Assembly: GCF_009208075.1 (NCBI RefSeq)
Contig: NZ_WFKJ01000008.1
Span: 16,885 to 80,884 of the forward strand
Length of the DNA: 64,000 nucleotides
Direction of reading: 5' to 3'
From: Poseidonibacter ostreae
GTDB taxonomy: Bacteria; Campylobacterota; Campylobacteria; Campylobacterales; Arcobacteraceae
A program made the translations under genes and the position numbers. The notes below the pieces were generated by a model that ran no database searches, was not told where the DNA came from, and saw only the letters and a program-made list of their open reading frames with translations. This document shows positions 18,331 to 26,506 of the stretch, piece after piece (positions within the stretch are counted from its first letter, which is position 1; each line of letters opens with the position of its first letter).

Positions 18331-19733
18331 TGAATTTTGATAAATACTATGTCCTTGACACAAATATATTACTAGAAGATGCAACAAATATTTTTAAACT
18401 ATCACAAGACAGTAAGAATTTAATCATTCTTCCTGAAACAGTTTTAGATGAAATTGATAGTAAAAAATCTGGTTTTGATGAGATAAATTTTCAAGCAAGA
18501 GAGTTTGCTAGAATATTAGAAAACTCTGAAATAAAAAGTTCTTTAAAAAAAGAAAACTACAAAATAATTAGACTTGAAATAAAAACTTCACAAAGTGCAA
18601 TTATAGATATTATCTCAAAAGATGAATATGATATAAATACAAAAAATGTTTCTTTAAATATTATCAATGATAGAAAAATTCTTGAGATTGCAGATTTTTC
18701 AAAAGTATATTATAAAAAAGAGATAGAGTTTTTGTCTTTAGACATAATGGCAAGAACAAGAGCAGTATCACTTGATATAAAAACACAATCACTTCTTGGA
18801 TCAAATAAAGATGACTTCAACTACGAGTTTATCAAAGATGTTGAGATAAATTTTGAAGACTTAGAAGATTTTGATAATAAAGATATAGCAATATTTGATA
18901 AAGAGTATAAACCTTATAATTATTCATACTGTTTTAAAGTAAAAGATTCAGATCAAGTAATATTAGCAAATATTCAAAATAAAAGAATCAAAGTTTTAGA
19001 TGAAACGGAGATAAGAAATCAAATAATAACACCATTAAATAAAGAACAATTATTCTTTTCAAATGCAATTATCTCTCATATATTTAATGTTTTAATAATT
19101 GAAGCAAAAGCTGGTTCAGGAAAAACTCTTCTTGCATTAAGTGGAGCATTAAAACTTGTAAGACAAAAGAAATATCAAAAAATTATCTATATTAGAAACT
19201 CTGTAGAATCATTAGATAAAGGTGAAGATATTGGATATTTACCAGGATTTGAAGAAAAATTTAAAATCTATAATCATCCTTTAATGGATAGTTTAGAGTA
19301 CATAATAAGAAGTGAACATAAAAAAAGAAACTCTAAGAAAAATATTGAAAATATAAGTGAATTAGATGATAGTGAAGTAACAGCAAGAGTTGAACAAATG
19401 ATTCAAAACTATAGTATAGAAACTATGTGGGTTGGAGAAATGAGAGGAAGAACAATTTCTAATTCATTTATCATAATAGATGAAGCACAAAACATGTCCA
19501 ATAAAACAATGCAAATGGTATTGTCAAGAATAGATAATACATCAAAAGTTGTAATACTAGGTTCAAATAAGCAAATAGATAACTTCTATGTAAATAAATA
19601 TACAAACTCACTAACAACACTGTTAAAATCTACAAAAAACGAAAGTACTTTAGTAAATACATTCGCAATAAAATTACAGAAAGTATTAAGAGGTCCTATT
19701 ACAGAATGGGCTGAATTAATATTTTCTAAATAA
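18330..19733 (+). CDS. PIN-PhoH family protein (PhoH-like ATPase/ribonuclease)
   Basis: Two-domain protein of 467 residues: N-terminal PIN nuclease-like domain (acidic residue in YVLDTNILLED near 7-17; PETVLDEIDSKK near 35-46) and a C-terminal PhoH ATPase (Walker A EAKAGSGKTLLAL near 258-270, Walker B SFIIIDEAQNM near 383-393). Such fusions (as in YlaK and PhoH2) are linked to RNA handling, but their targets are not settled. Last gene of the rsmA chain, followed by a strong hairpin. Confidence 0.9.
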   Translation: MNFDKYYVLDTNILLEDATNIFKLSQDSKNLIILPETVLDEIDSKKSGFDEINFQAREFARILENSEIKSSLKKENYKIIRLEIKTSQSAIIDIISKDEYDINTKNVSLNIINDRKILEIADFSKVYYKKEIEFLSLDIMARTRAVSLDIKTQSLLGSNKDDFNYEFIKDVEINFEDLEDFDNKDIAIFDKEYKPYNYSYCFKVKDSDQVILANIQNKRIKVLDETEIRNQIITPLNKEQLFFSNAIISHIFNVLIIEAKAGSGKTLLALSGALKLVRQKKYQKIIYIRNSVESLDKGEDIGYLPGFEEKFKIYNHPLMDSLEYIIRSEHKKRNSKKNIENISELDDSEVTARVEQMIQNYSIETMWVGEMRGRTISNSFIIIDEAQNMSNKTMQMVLSRIDNTSKVVILGSNKQIDNFYVNKYTNSLTTLLKSTKNESTLVNTFAIKLQKVLRGPITEWAELIFSK

Positions 19734-19742
19734 CTCTATACG

Positions 19743-19778
19743 CATATAATTACATATAAAATAATATGTAATTATATG
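19743..19778 (+). terminator. Perfect 15-bp inverted repeat after phoH
   Basis: Arms 19743-19757 (CATATAATTACATAT) and 19764-19778 with a 6-base loop, starting 9 bases past the stop. Entirely AT-rich apart from two pairs and followed by TTTGAT. Likely terminates the rsmA-phoH transcript, although an operator role for the downstream gene is possible. Confidence 0.65.
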
Positions 19779-19864
19779 TTTGATCTCTATTAATAGCAAA
19801 ATAAACTAATCAAATTTTTACAAAAAATATAATTTCTTCTACTAAAATATTTTTATTTTTGTGT

Positions 19865-19870
19865 TATAAT
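19865..19870 (+). promoter_or_regulatory. Putative -10 box (TATAAT) for the Phd-like gene
   Basis: TATAAT 28 bases before the ATG at 19899; between it and the ATG lies the palindrome ATACGTAT (19880-19887), a possible autoregulatory operator, then the Shine-Dalgarno TAGGAG. Confidence 0.5.
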
Positions 19871-19898
19871 ACATATACTAATACGTATAGGAGTTTAA

Positions 19899-20273
19899 AT
19901 GGATTTACTACAATACAGATCAAATGAAATGTTTTCTTCAACAGAATTAATCAGGAAAAGTAAAATGGTTTTTGATAAAATATCTAAAAAAGAGATTGAT
20001 AAAGCTGTTATTTTACGAGATGGAAAGCCTAGTTTTATTCTTATGGATTTTAAAATGTATGAAGAATTAATATCTGAATACCTAATATTAAAAGAACAGA
20101 TGAAAAATAAACCAAAAGCAAAAATAGAAAAAAAAGAAATAAAAGAGCAATTTGATGAGATAAATAGTGATGATTTTGAAGATGCACTTGCACAAATTGA
20201 ACAATTAGATTTAGAAATACAAAAGCAACCCATGACACAAAAAGATGAACAATTAAAAGATTTTTGGGAATAA
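19899..20273 (+). CDS. Phd/YefM antitoxin-like protein without a toxin partner
   Basis: A 124-residue protein whose first 60 residues resemble the Phd/YefM fold: FSSTELIRKSKMVFDKIS matches the N-terminal DNA-binding motif and AVILRDGKPSFILMDFKMYE the beta-hairpin. The C-terminal half is highly charged, with KPKAKIEKKEIKEQFDE and a Glu/Gln-rich helix, as in toxin-binding tails but longer. No RelE, Doc or other toxin gene is adjacent; one base after its stop begins the flavoprotein gene. It may be a transcriptional regulator or an orphan antitoxin. The assignment is moderate because the fold is short and low-complexity. Confidence 0.6.
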   Translation: MDLLQYRSNEMFSSTELIRKSKMVFDKISKKEIDKAVILRDGKPSFILMDFKMYEELISEYLILKEQMKNKPKAKIEKKEIKEQFDEINSDDFEDALAQIEQLDLEIQKQPMTQKDEQLKDFWE

Positions 20274-20274
20274 C

Positions 20275-21879
20275 ATGTATGATGTATTAATTATTGGCTC
20301 AGGAGCTGCAGGACTAAGTGCTGCTTTAAACGCAAAAGAAAATGGATCAACAGTTGCCGTTCTTTCAAAGACTTATCCAACACACTCGCAAACTGTACAA
20401 GCTCAAGGTGGAATAAATGCAGTTTTATATGAAGATGATGATAGTGTTGATATACATGTAAATGACACATATACAGCTTCTAGAGGTTTAGCAAATAAAG
20501 AGAATATAAACTTCATGTGTAAAAATGCTAAAGAGACTATTTTATGGCTTGATAAAGTTGGAGTACCTTTCACAAAAAATGAAAATAGTAATATTGCTCA
20601 AAGAAAATTTGGAGGTACGAAGAAAATTCGAACATGTTATTCAAGTGATTATACAGGTTTGAAAATTGTTCATACTTTATTTGACCAGTGTATTAAGAAT
20701 GATATAGAATTTATTAATGAACATATCTTATTAGACTTTATAATTGAAAACGATATATGTGCTGGAGTAATTGCTCTTGACATTATTAGTGGTGTGGTAA
20801 AAGAATTCAAAGCCAAAAGTACCATAATAGCCAGTGGTGGTTATGCTGGAATTTACACAAACTTTACTACAAATTCATTTTCTAATACAGCCGATGGCTT
20901 AGCAGTATCATTAAATGCTAATGTTAACTTGTCAAATATTGAGTTTGTTCAATTTCATCCAACTGCACTTGTTAATAGTAATATTTTAGTAAGTGAAAGT
21001 GCCAGAGGAGAGGGTGGATATTTATTAAATCAAGATGGACAACGATTTATAGATGAGCTAAAACCAAGAGACGAAGTAGCACGTGCCATTTATGAAAAAA
21101 TTAAAGCTAATGAAAAAGTATACTTAGACTTAAGACATTTAGGACTTGAAAAAATAAATGAAGTAATGCCACAAGAAAAAAGATTAGCTTTAGAATTCTC
21201 TGGAATAAAAATTGAAGAAGAACTTTTACCTATAAATCCAGCAGCTCATTATTCAATGGGTGGAGTAAAAACTGATATAAACACAAATACTAATATAAAA
21301 TCTTTATATGCATGTGGTGAAGTTGCACAAACTTCTATACATGGAGCGAATAGGCTAGGTGGCAATTCACTACTTGAAATAGTTACTTTTGGAAAAGTTG
21401 CAGGAATAAATGCATCAAAAAATGCTAAAGAAATAAAGAGTTTAGAAGATATTGAAAGCAAAGAATTATCAAAACAAATACAATATATAAAAGAGATATA
21501 TTCATATCCAAATGAAATAAACTTTTATGAAAGTAAAGAGTATTTAGGGAAACTATTTTTTGATAATGTAGGACTATTTAGAAATAAAAAAAATCTTGAG
21601 TTTGCAATAAAAGAGTTAGAGATAATTAAAAGTAAAATTCCTAAGATGGGAGTTTTAGATAAATCTACTGAGTACAATAAAAACTTAGTTGAATTTTTAG
21701 AGTTTATAAATATGATAGAAATTGCTGAAGTAATTGCCAAAACAGCACTAAATAGAGAAGAGAGTCGAGGTGCTCATTATAGAAATGATTATCCAGAAGA
21801 ATCAAAATCTTATCAAAAAAATTCTCTAATAAAAAAGATTGATAATAACTTAGTTTTATCTTTTGAGGATGTATTATGA
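20275..21879 (+). CDS. sdhA: Succinate dehydrogenase/fumarate reductase-type flavoprotein subunit
   Basis: FAD-linked subunit that interconverts succinate and fumarate, 534 residues. FAD-binding IIGSGAAGLSAAL near 5-17, the flavin-attachment/active-site region SQTVQAQGGIN near 38-48, HPTALV near 228-233, SARGEGGYL near 242-250 and HGANRLGGNSLLE near 358-370 are present; REESRGAHYRNDYPE is the C-terminal substrate motif. No Tat signal, so unlike the periplasmic MfrA of Campylobacter it should be cytoplasmic. NadB was considered, but the directly coupled Fe-S partner (ATGA overlap) argues for Sdh/Frd. No membrane-anchor gene follows. Confidence 0.82.
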   Translation: MYDVLIIGSGAAGLSAALNAKENGSTVAVLSKTYPTHSQTVQAQGGINAVLYEDDDSVDIHVNDTYTASRGLANKENINFMCKNAKETILWLDKVGVPFTKNENSNIAQRKFGGTKKIRTCYSSDYTGLKIVHTLFDQCIKNDIEFINEHILLDFIIENDICAGVIALDIISGVVKEFKAKSTIIASGGYAGIYTNFTTNSFSNTADGLAVSLNANVNLSNIEFVQFHPTALVNSNILVSESARGEGGYLLNQDGQRFIDELKPRDEVARAIYEKIKANEKVYLDLRHLGLEKINEVMPQEKRLALEFSGIKIEEELLPINPAAHYSMGGVKTDINTNTNIKSLYACGEVAQTSIHGANRLGGNSLLEIVTFGKVAGINASKNAKEIKSLEDIESKELSKQIQYIKEIYSYPNEINFYESKEYLGKLFFDNVGLFRNKKNLEFAIKELEIIKSKIPKMGVLDKSTEYNKNLVEFLEFINMIEIAEVIAKTALNREESRGAHYRNDYPEESKSYQKNSLIKKIDNNLVLSFEDVL

Positions 21880-22610
21880 ATATAAATATAAAAAGATTTA
21901 GTAAACAAAATAATCAAAACGCTATTGATACTTTTACTGTAAGTAAAACAAATCTCTTACAAGCTCTTACTGAAATAAAAGCTACAAGTGATGCAAGTTT
22001 AACTTTTAGATGTGGTTGTAAAAGTGGTGTTTGTGGTTCATGTGCCGTTAGGGTAAATGGGGTAGAGCAACTTGCTTGTAAAACTGTAATAAATGAAAAT
22101 GATTTAATTGAACCTTTAAAAAATAGAGCAGTTATAAAAGATTTAGTTGTAGATGTTTCACATGAAACATTGTTAATAAAAAACTCTAAAGCTTTTCTTC
22201 AAACAAATAGTGAAATTAAAATATCAGAAAATGATGTAAAATTAATTGATGCTCAAAGTAACTGTATTCTTTGTAATGCATGTTATAGTTCTTGTCCTGT
22301 GTATGAAGTAAATAAAGAGTTCCTAGGACCCTTCGCACTAACAAGAGCATTAAGATATGTAAATGATAAAAAAGTGCTTGATAGCTCTGCTATAATCGAT
22401 TCAATACAAGATAAAGGAATATGGGATTGTACTTTATGTTCTGCATGTACTTTTGTATGTCCTCAAGGAATTGATCCAAAAGCTGATATATTGCAATTAC
22501 AGAATATATCTGTACAAAAAGGTTATGAAAATCCTAACTTTGCTAATTTTGATTCTGGTATGGATTTTGGAATGCAAGATATGGGTTTTGATCCAAATGG
22601 AGGATTTTAA
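21876..22610 (+). CDS. sdhB: Succinate dehydrogenase/fumarate reductase-type iron-sulfur subunit
   Basis: Electron-transfer subunit of 244 residues. The [2Fe-2S] domain has RCGCKSGVCGSCAVRVNG near 47-64 and a fourth Cys in LACKT; the ferredoxin domain has CILCNACYSSCP near 129-140 and CTLCSACTFVCP near 188-199. In classical enzymes the last motif lacks its second Cys and holds [3Fe-4S]; here CxxC is complete, which predicts a second [4Fe-4S] as in the non-classical type-E enzymes. The tail (about 220-244) is rich in Gly, Met, Asp and Phe. The type-E partners (CCG-domain SdhE, SdhF) are not nearby. Confidence 0.82.
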   Translation: MNINIKRFSKQNNQNAIDTFTVSKTNLLQALTEIKATSDASLTFRCGCKSGVCGSCAVRVNGVEQLACKTVINENDLIEPLKNRAVIKDLVVDVSHETLLIKNSKAFLQTNSEIKISENDVKLIDAQSNCILCNACYSSCPVYEVNKEFLGPFALTRALRYVNDKKVLDSSAIIDSIQDKGIWDCTLCSACTFVCPQGIDPKADILQLQNISVQKGYENPNFANFDSGMDFGMQDMGFDPNGGF

Positions 22611-22636
22611 TTAAGAGCTTAAAGGCTCTTAATTAA
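22607..22636. terminator. Bidirectional terminator between sdhB and dctP
   Basis: Perfect 12-bp arms (22607-22618, TTAATTAAGAGC; 22625-22636) with a 6-base loop, overlapping the sdhB stop codon and lying between convergent genes, so it can serve both strands. Confidence 0.8.
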
Positions 22637-22650
22637 ATGTAGAATAAATA

Positions 22651-23718
22651 TTACAGATTATCTTTTAAGTATAAATAATCTGACATTTTAGTCCACTCTC
22701 TAGCTTTTTTCATGTAAGCTTCTTGTGAATCTAAAACTTCTTTTAATACAGGACTTTTATTTCCAAGTTCAACTCTTAACTCATTATTTGCTTTTTTCAT
22801 TGCATTCATTACAGGAGTTGGGAAAGTTTTAATTTTAATATTTGGCTGTTCTTTTTTCATTTTATCCCAAGCTTGAGCACTCATGTCATAATGTTGAATA
22901 TACATATCATAAGCAGATACTCTCATTGCTACAATCATAACTTGTTGTAAATCTTTTGGTAATTTATTAAACTTCTTTTCATTAATTAAAAACTGCATTT
23001 CAGAAGCTGGTTCATGCCATCCTGTGTAATAAAATGGTGCAATTTTATGGAATCCCATTTTAATATCCATTGCAGGTCCAACCCATTCTAAAGCATCAAT
23101 AGTATTTCGCTCTAAAGTAGTATAAAGTTCACCAGGAGCAATATTTGTAACTTTAACTCCAAGTTTTGCCATAATTTCACCTGCAAATCCTGGGATTCTC
23201 ATTCTTAAACCTTTTAGGTCATCAAGTGTTTTGATTTCATTTCTAAACCATCCACCCATTTGAACACCAGTACTTCCACCAGGGAAAGATAAAACTCCAT
23301 GTTTAGAATAAACTTTTTGCATTAACTCCATTCCCCCACCATGATAAAACCATGCATATTGTTCAGGTGCAGTTAATCCAAAAGGCATAGATGTAAAAGG
23401 TAAAGTATCAATATCTTTACCTTTCCAATAATACGATGCACTGTGACCCATGTCATACTGTCCACCTTTTACCATATCAAGAATTCCTAAAGGAGCTTTA
23501 TGTTTATTTGAAGTATCAACTCTAATTTTTAATCTTCCATTTGACATCTCTTCTGCAAGTCTTGCCATATTTGTAGCAGAGTCAATTAAAGGTGTTGTAG
23601 ATTTTCCCCAAGTTGTTGCCATTTTTAATTTATATACTTTCTCTTTTGCATTAAGACTCATGCTCATTGCAATCAAAAGAACAGAAGTAACTCCAAGTTT
23701 ACCAATCATTTTTTTCAT
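22651..23718 (-). CDS. dctP: Orphan TRAP transporter solute-binding protein (DctP family)
   Basis: Periplasmic binding protein of 355 residues with signal peptide (about 1-24, ending SLNA). It is clearly a paralogue of the binding protein at 39912: TTWGKSTTPLIDSATNMA, DMVKGGQYDMGHSASYYWKG, FYHGGGMELM, RIPGFAGEIMAKLG and LEWVGPAMDIKMGFHKIAP recur with few changes. The branch with the conserved WVGP/carboxylate-binding features includes 2-oxo and 2-hydroxy acid binders. There are no DctQ/DctM genes beside it; it may feed the membrane subunits encoded at 41128-43085. Its ATG overlaps the bluB stop. Confidence 0.9.
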   Translation of the reverse strand: MKKMIGKLGVTSVLLIAMSMSLNAKEKVYKLKMATTWGKSTTPLIDSATNMARLAEEMSNGRLKIRVDTSNKHKAPLGILDMVKGGQYDMGHSASYYWKGKDIDTLPFTSMPFGLTAPEQYAWFYHGGGMELMQKVYSKHGVLSFPGGSTGVQMGGWFRNEIKTLDDLKGLRMRIPGFAGEIMAKLGVKVTNIAPGELYTTLERNTIDALEWVGPAMDIKMGFHKIAPFYYTGWHEPASEMQFLINEKKFNKLPKDLQQVMIVAMRVSAYDMYIQHYDMSAQAWDKMKKEQPNIKIKTFPTPVMNAMKKANNELRVELGNKSPVLKEVLDSQEAYMKKAREWTKMSDYLYLKDNL

Positions 23719-24347
23719 TTATTTTCCTTTTTTAATATAAGATTTTTAATCTTCTTTTTCTTTTCCCAACCGAGTTTTTTTAATTCAGGTTCATCAAAAA
23801 ACTCTTTTGTATATCCAAAACATAAATATGCAATAAATTTATAATCTTCACTTTTAATATCAAAAATTTTATTTATCTTTTTTGGTTTTAAGATAGAAAC
23901 CCAACCCATACCTATATTTAAAGCACGTGCTGTTAACCACATATTTAAAATTGCACATACAACAGAGTATTCTCCTGTTCTTTTCATATATGTTTGACCC
24001 AAAATATTACTTTTACTTTTTTTATAATAAACAGCAATATTTATATTTGATTCTTTTATTCCCTCAAGTTTTAGTGAGTTATATAATTTTCTCTCTTTAA
24101 ACTTTTTCTTACTTTTATTATAAGATTTTTTAAAATGATCATAAACTAACTCTTTTTTATTTTCATCAACAATTACAAAACGCCAAGGCTGTGAGTATCC
24201 AACTGAGGGTGCATTTTGTGCAGAGTTTAAAATCTTTAAAAGTTTCTTTTGTGATATTTTTTTATTTATAAAATTATTACCTCTAACATCACGTCTTGAG
24301 GTAATAATTTTATCTAAAGTAGTTTGATCTTTTTTTGTAAAAATCAT
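23715..24347 (-). CDS. bluB: BluB-like flavin destructase (5,6-dimethylbenzimidazole synthase) of the nitroreductase fold
   Basis: Probably cleaves reduced FMN to make the lower ligand of vitamin B12. The 210-residue product has the BluB-type pattern: SRRDVRGNNF near 17-26, AQNAPSVGYSQPWRFVIV near 42-59, and AILNMWLTARALNIGMGWVS in the second half. A plain nitroreductase is the alternative, but the SVGYSQPWRF and GMGWVS motifs favour BluB. The C-terminus is unusually Lys-rich. Overlaps the downstream binding-protein gene by 4 bases; no other B12 gene is in view. Confidence 0.75.
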   Translation of the reverse strand: MIFTKKDQTTLDKIITSRRDVRGNNFINKKISQKKLLKILNSAQNAPSVGYSQPWRFVIVDENKKELVYDHFKKSYNKSKKKFKERKLYNSLKLEGIKESNINIAVYYKKSKSNILGQTYMKRTGEYSVVCAILNMWLTARALNIGMGWVSILKPKKINKIFDIKSEDYKFIAYLCFGYTKEFFDEPELKKLGWEKKKKIKNLILKKENK

Positions 24348-24650
24348 TTATACTGAGAAGTCGTGTAGATCTTTGAATAAAAAAGCTTCAATAATTTCAT
24401 CAATGCTTTTTTGAGTAGGAGCAACTAAAGCAATTATTCCCTCATCCATAAATGGCCAAACATATTCTTGATCATTTATTACAACTACTGCGTCAATCCA
24501 TTCTAATATATCTTCTCTTCTATCTACAAATTCGATACTAGCTATTTTACCACCATCTAATTTTACAAAAGCCCAAGATTTATTCTCTTCAATTGAAGCA
24601 ATAACACATTCATCTCTAGAAGTTGAATCAACTGGTATTAATACTGTCAT
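24348..24650 (-). CDS. Small NifX/dinitrogenase cofactor-binding-like protein
   Basis: A 100-residue acidic protein. The opening LIPVDSTSRDECVIASIEE and the strand KSWAFVKLDGGKIASIEFVD resemble the ribonuclease-H-like fold of the NifX/NafY/MTH1175 family, which binds Fe-Mo or related cofactors, but the usual glycine loop and cysteines are weak or absent (one Cys at about 15). No nif genes are nearby. It ends one base before bluB begins, so it is co-transcribed with it. Treat as a conserved hypothetical with a tentative fold. Confidence 0.5.
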   Translation of the reverse strand: MTVLIPVDSTSRDECVIASIEENKSWAFVKLDGGKIASIEFVDRREDILEWIDAVVVINDQEYVWPFMDEGIIALVAPTQKSIDEIIEAFLFKDLHDFSV

Positions 24651-24707
24651 ATAGTCCTCTTTAAAATATTATAAGTTATATAAAAATTCATTTTACAATT
24701 TTGTTTC

Positions 24708-26498
24708 TTAAGAAATATACTCTTTTTTAAACCATAAAGAAAATATAAATAAAGAATAAAAATGTTGCTTAAATTTTCTATTTAAAGAAAGTTCATATAT
24801 GTGTCTAATATATGCTTCATTAAATAGTTTAGTTGTATTATTTACATCAATAATAGTATCAAACATTGATTTTCCATATTCTTCATTTAACCATTCATTA
24901 AAAGGTGAATTAAATCCTTTTTTCGTTCTATTTATAATAGTCTGAGGTATATATTTTCCTGCAATTTGTTTTAACAAATGCTTATTTGTGTTTCCAACTT
25001 TTATAGAAGATTCTATAGAAAACATATAATTAACTAAATTAAAATCTAAAAAAGGAGTTCGAACTTCAAGTGAGTTTCTCATAGAAATTCTATCGACTTT
25101 TGATAAAAGAGATTCTCCTAACCATATTTTTAAATCAATATAACTCATCCAGTCAACAGGATCATTTTTTGGTTTTTCTGCTTTGTAAGTTGGCACTTTA
25201 TTAAAAAGTTTTTTTCTTTGAATATCAGTATAAATTTCTCCAAATGAGTTGTATAAAGTTTGCTTTTTTACAATTCTTCTTAAGTATTCACTCTCTTTTG
25301 TATTATTTTGTAAAGCAGAAATTATAGTATTTAAAAACTCACCTTGGCCTTGAGACAATGATTTTTCAAACTCATAATATTTTAAAAATTTAGAGTAGTT
25401 ATCATAACCTAAAAAGATTTCATCACTACCTTCACCTGATAAAACAGTTTTAATTCCACTTTGATGAATCTTTTGTGTTAGTATATTCAAAGGAATAGCA
25501 GCAGAATCTCCATGAGGCTCTTCTAGAGCATCTAAAGTATCATGAAAGTTATCTATATACTCTTTTTTACCTATTATTACAGGGTGATGATTTGAATTAA
25601 TATGTTTTGCAGTTATTTTTGCATAATCTAACTCACAATAGTTTTTATATTCATCATAACCTACAGAAAAAGTGTTTATTCTCTTTCCAGATATTTTTGT
25701 ATAAAGTGCAGATATTAGTGAGCTATCAATTCCACCACTTAAAAGTGATGCAACTTCAACATCTCCTACTAATCTACTTTCAACACTTTTAAATAAAAGT
25801 TCTTCAATATCTTTTAAAGCTGTCGGTTCATCTTTTATTTTCTTATATGTATTAATTTTATAAAATCTTTTTTTTACTAATTCTTTTGACTTTTTTGGCT
25901 CATAAGTAAAATAAGTTGCAGCTTCAAGTTTTAATATATTTTGATAAAAAGTATCTTCCCCATATGAAACAAAATATTGCAAGTATTTATTTACTGCTAC
26001 TTTATTTAAATTTGGTTTCTTATCAAGTAGTTTTAATACAGACTTAATAGAAGAAGCAAAAATAAATTTATTATCTTTAAAATAGTAAAAAAATGGTTTC
26101 TTACCATATCTATCACGAGCGCAAAAGTATTTTTCTTTTTTCATATCATAAAGACAAAAAGAGAACATTCCATTTAATTTATTTAAAAAATCTGTTTGAT
26201 ATTTTTGATAAAGTCTTATTAATACTTCAGTATCAGATGCAGTAACACATTCTAATTGTTCATCAATAATCAACTCTTTATAATTATAAATCTCCCCATT
26301 AAATACAATTAAAATATCATCAAAAACCATAGGTTGATTTGCTTCTTGGTTTAAATCAATAATTGCTAATCTGTTATGACCAAATTGTTTACCTTCAACT
26401 TTTATACTATTTTGATAGTCTGGACCACGATTATTTTGTATTTGCAAAGCTTGCTCAAAATTAGCAGATAAAAAATTTGTACCTAGTATTCCACACAT
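24708..26498 (-). CDS. asnB: Asparagine synthetase, glutamine-hydrolysing (AsnB)
   Basis: Makes asparagine from aspartate, glutamine and ATP. The 596-residue product has a class II glutaminase domain (nucleophile C2 after Met removal, MCGILGT; NGEIYNYKEL near 90-99) and a synthetase domain with the PP-loop SLLSGGIDSSLISAL near 251-265 and EGSDEIFLGYD. AsnB-like enzymes are also used to amidate cell-surface sugars or peptides; nothing in the neighbourhood supports that here. It starts 8 bases after the AEC permease gene. Confidence 0.92.
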   Translation of the reverse strand: MCGILGTNFLSANFEQALQIQNNRGPDYQNSIKVEGKQFGHNRLAIIDLNQEANQPMVFDDILIVFNGEIYNYKELIIDEQLECVTASDTEVLIRLYQKYQTDFLNKLNGMFSFCLYDMKKEKYFCARDRYGKKPFFYYFKDNKFIFASSIKSVLKLLDKKPNLNKVAVNKYLQYFVSYGEDTFYQNILKLEAATYFTYEPKKSKELVKKRFYKINTYKKIKDEPTALKDIEELLFKSVESRLVGDVEVASLLSGGIDSSLISALYTKISGKRINTFSVGYDEYKNYCELDYAKITAKHINSNHHPVIIGKKEYIDNFHDTLDALEEPHGDSAAIPLNILTQKIHQSGIKTVLSGEGSDEIFLGYDNYSKFLKYYEFEKSLSQGQGEFLNTIISALQNNTKESEYLRRIVKKQTLYNSFGEIYTDIQRKKLFNKVPTYKAEKPKNDPVDWMSYIDLKIWLGESLLSKVDRISMRNSLEVRTPFLDFNLVNYMFSIESSIKVGNTNKHLLKQIAGKYIPQTIINRTKKGFNSPFNEWLNEEYGKSMFDTIIDVNNTTKLFNEAYIRHIYELSLNRKFKQHFYSLFIFSLWFKKEYIS

Positions 26499-26506
26499 AA
26501 ATAGTC

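Noticed and set aside
20275..21879. L-aspartate oxidase (NadB) as the identity of the flavoprotein
   Set aside because: A directly coupled three-cluster Fe-S subunit follows, which NadB does not have.
23715..24347. Generic NAD(P)H nitroreductase
   Set aside because: SVGYSQPWRF and GMGWVS favour BluB, so this was kept only as the alternative.
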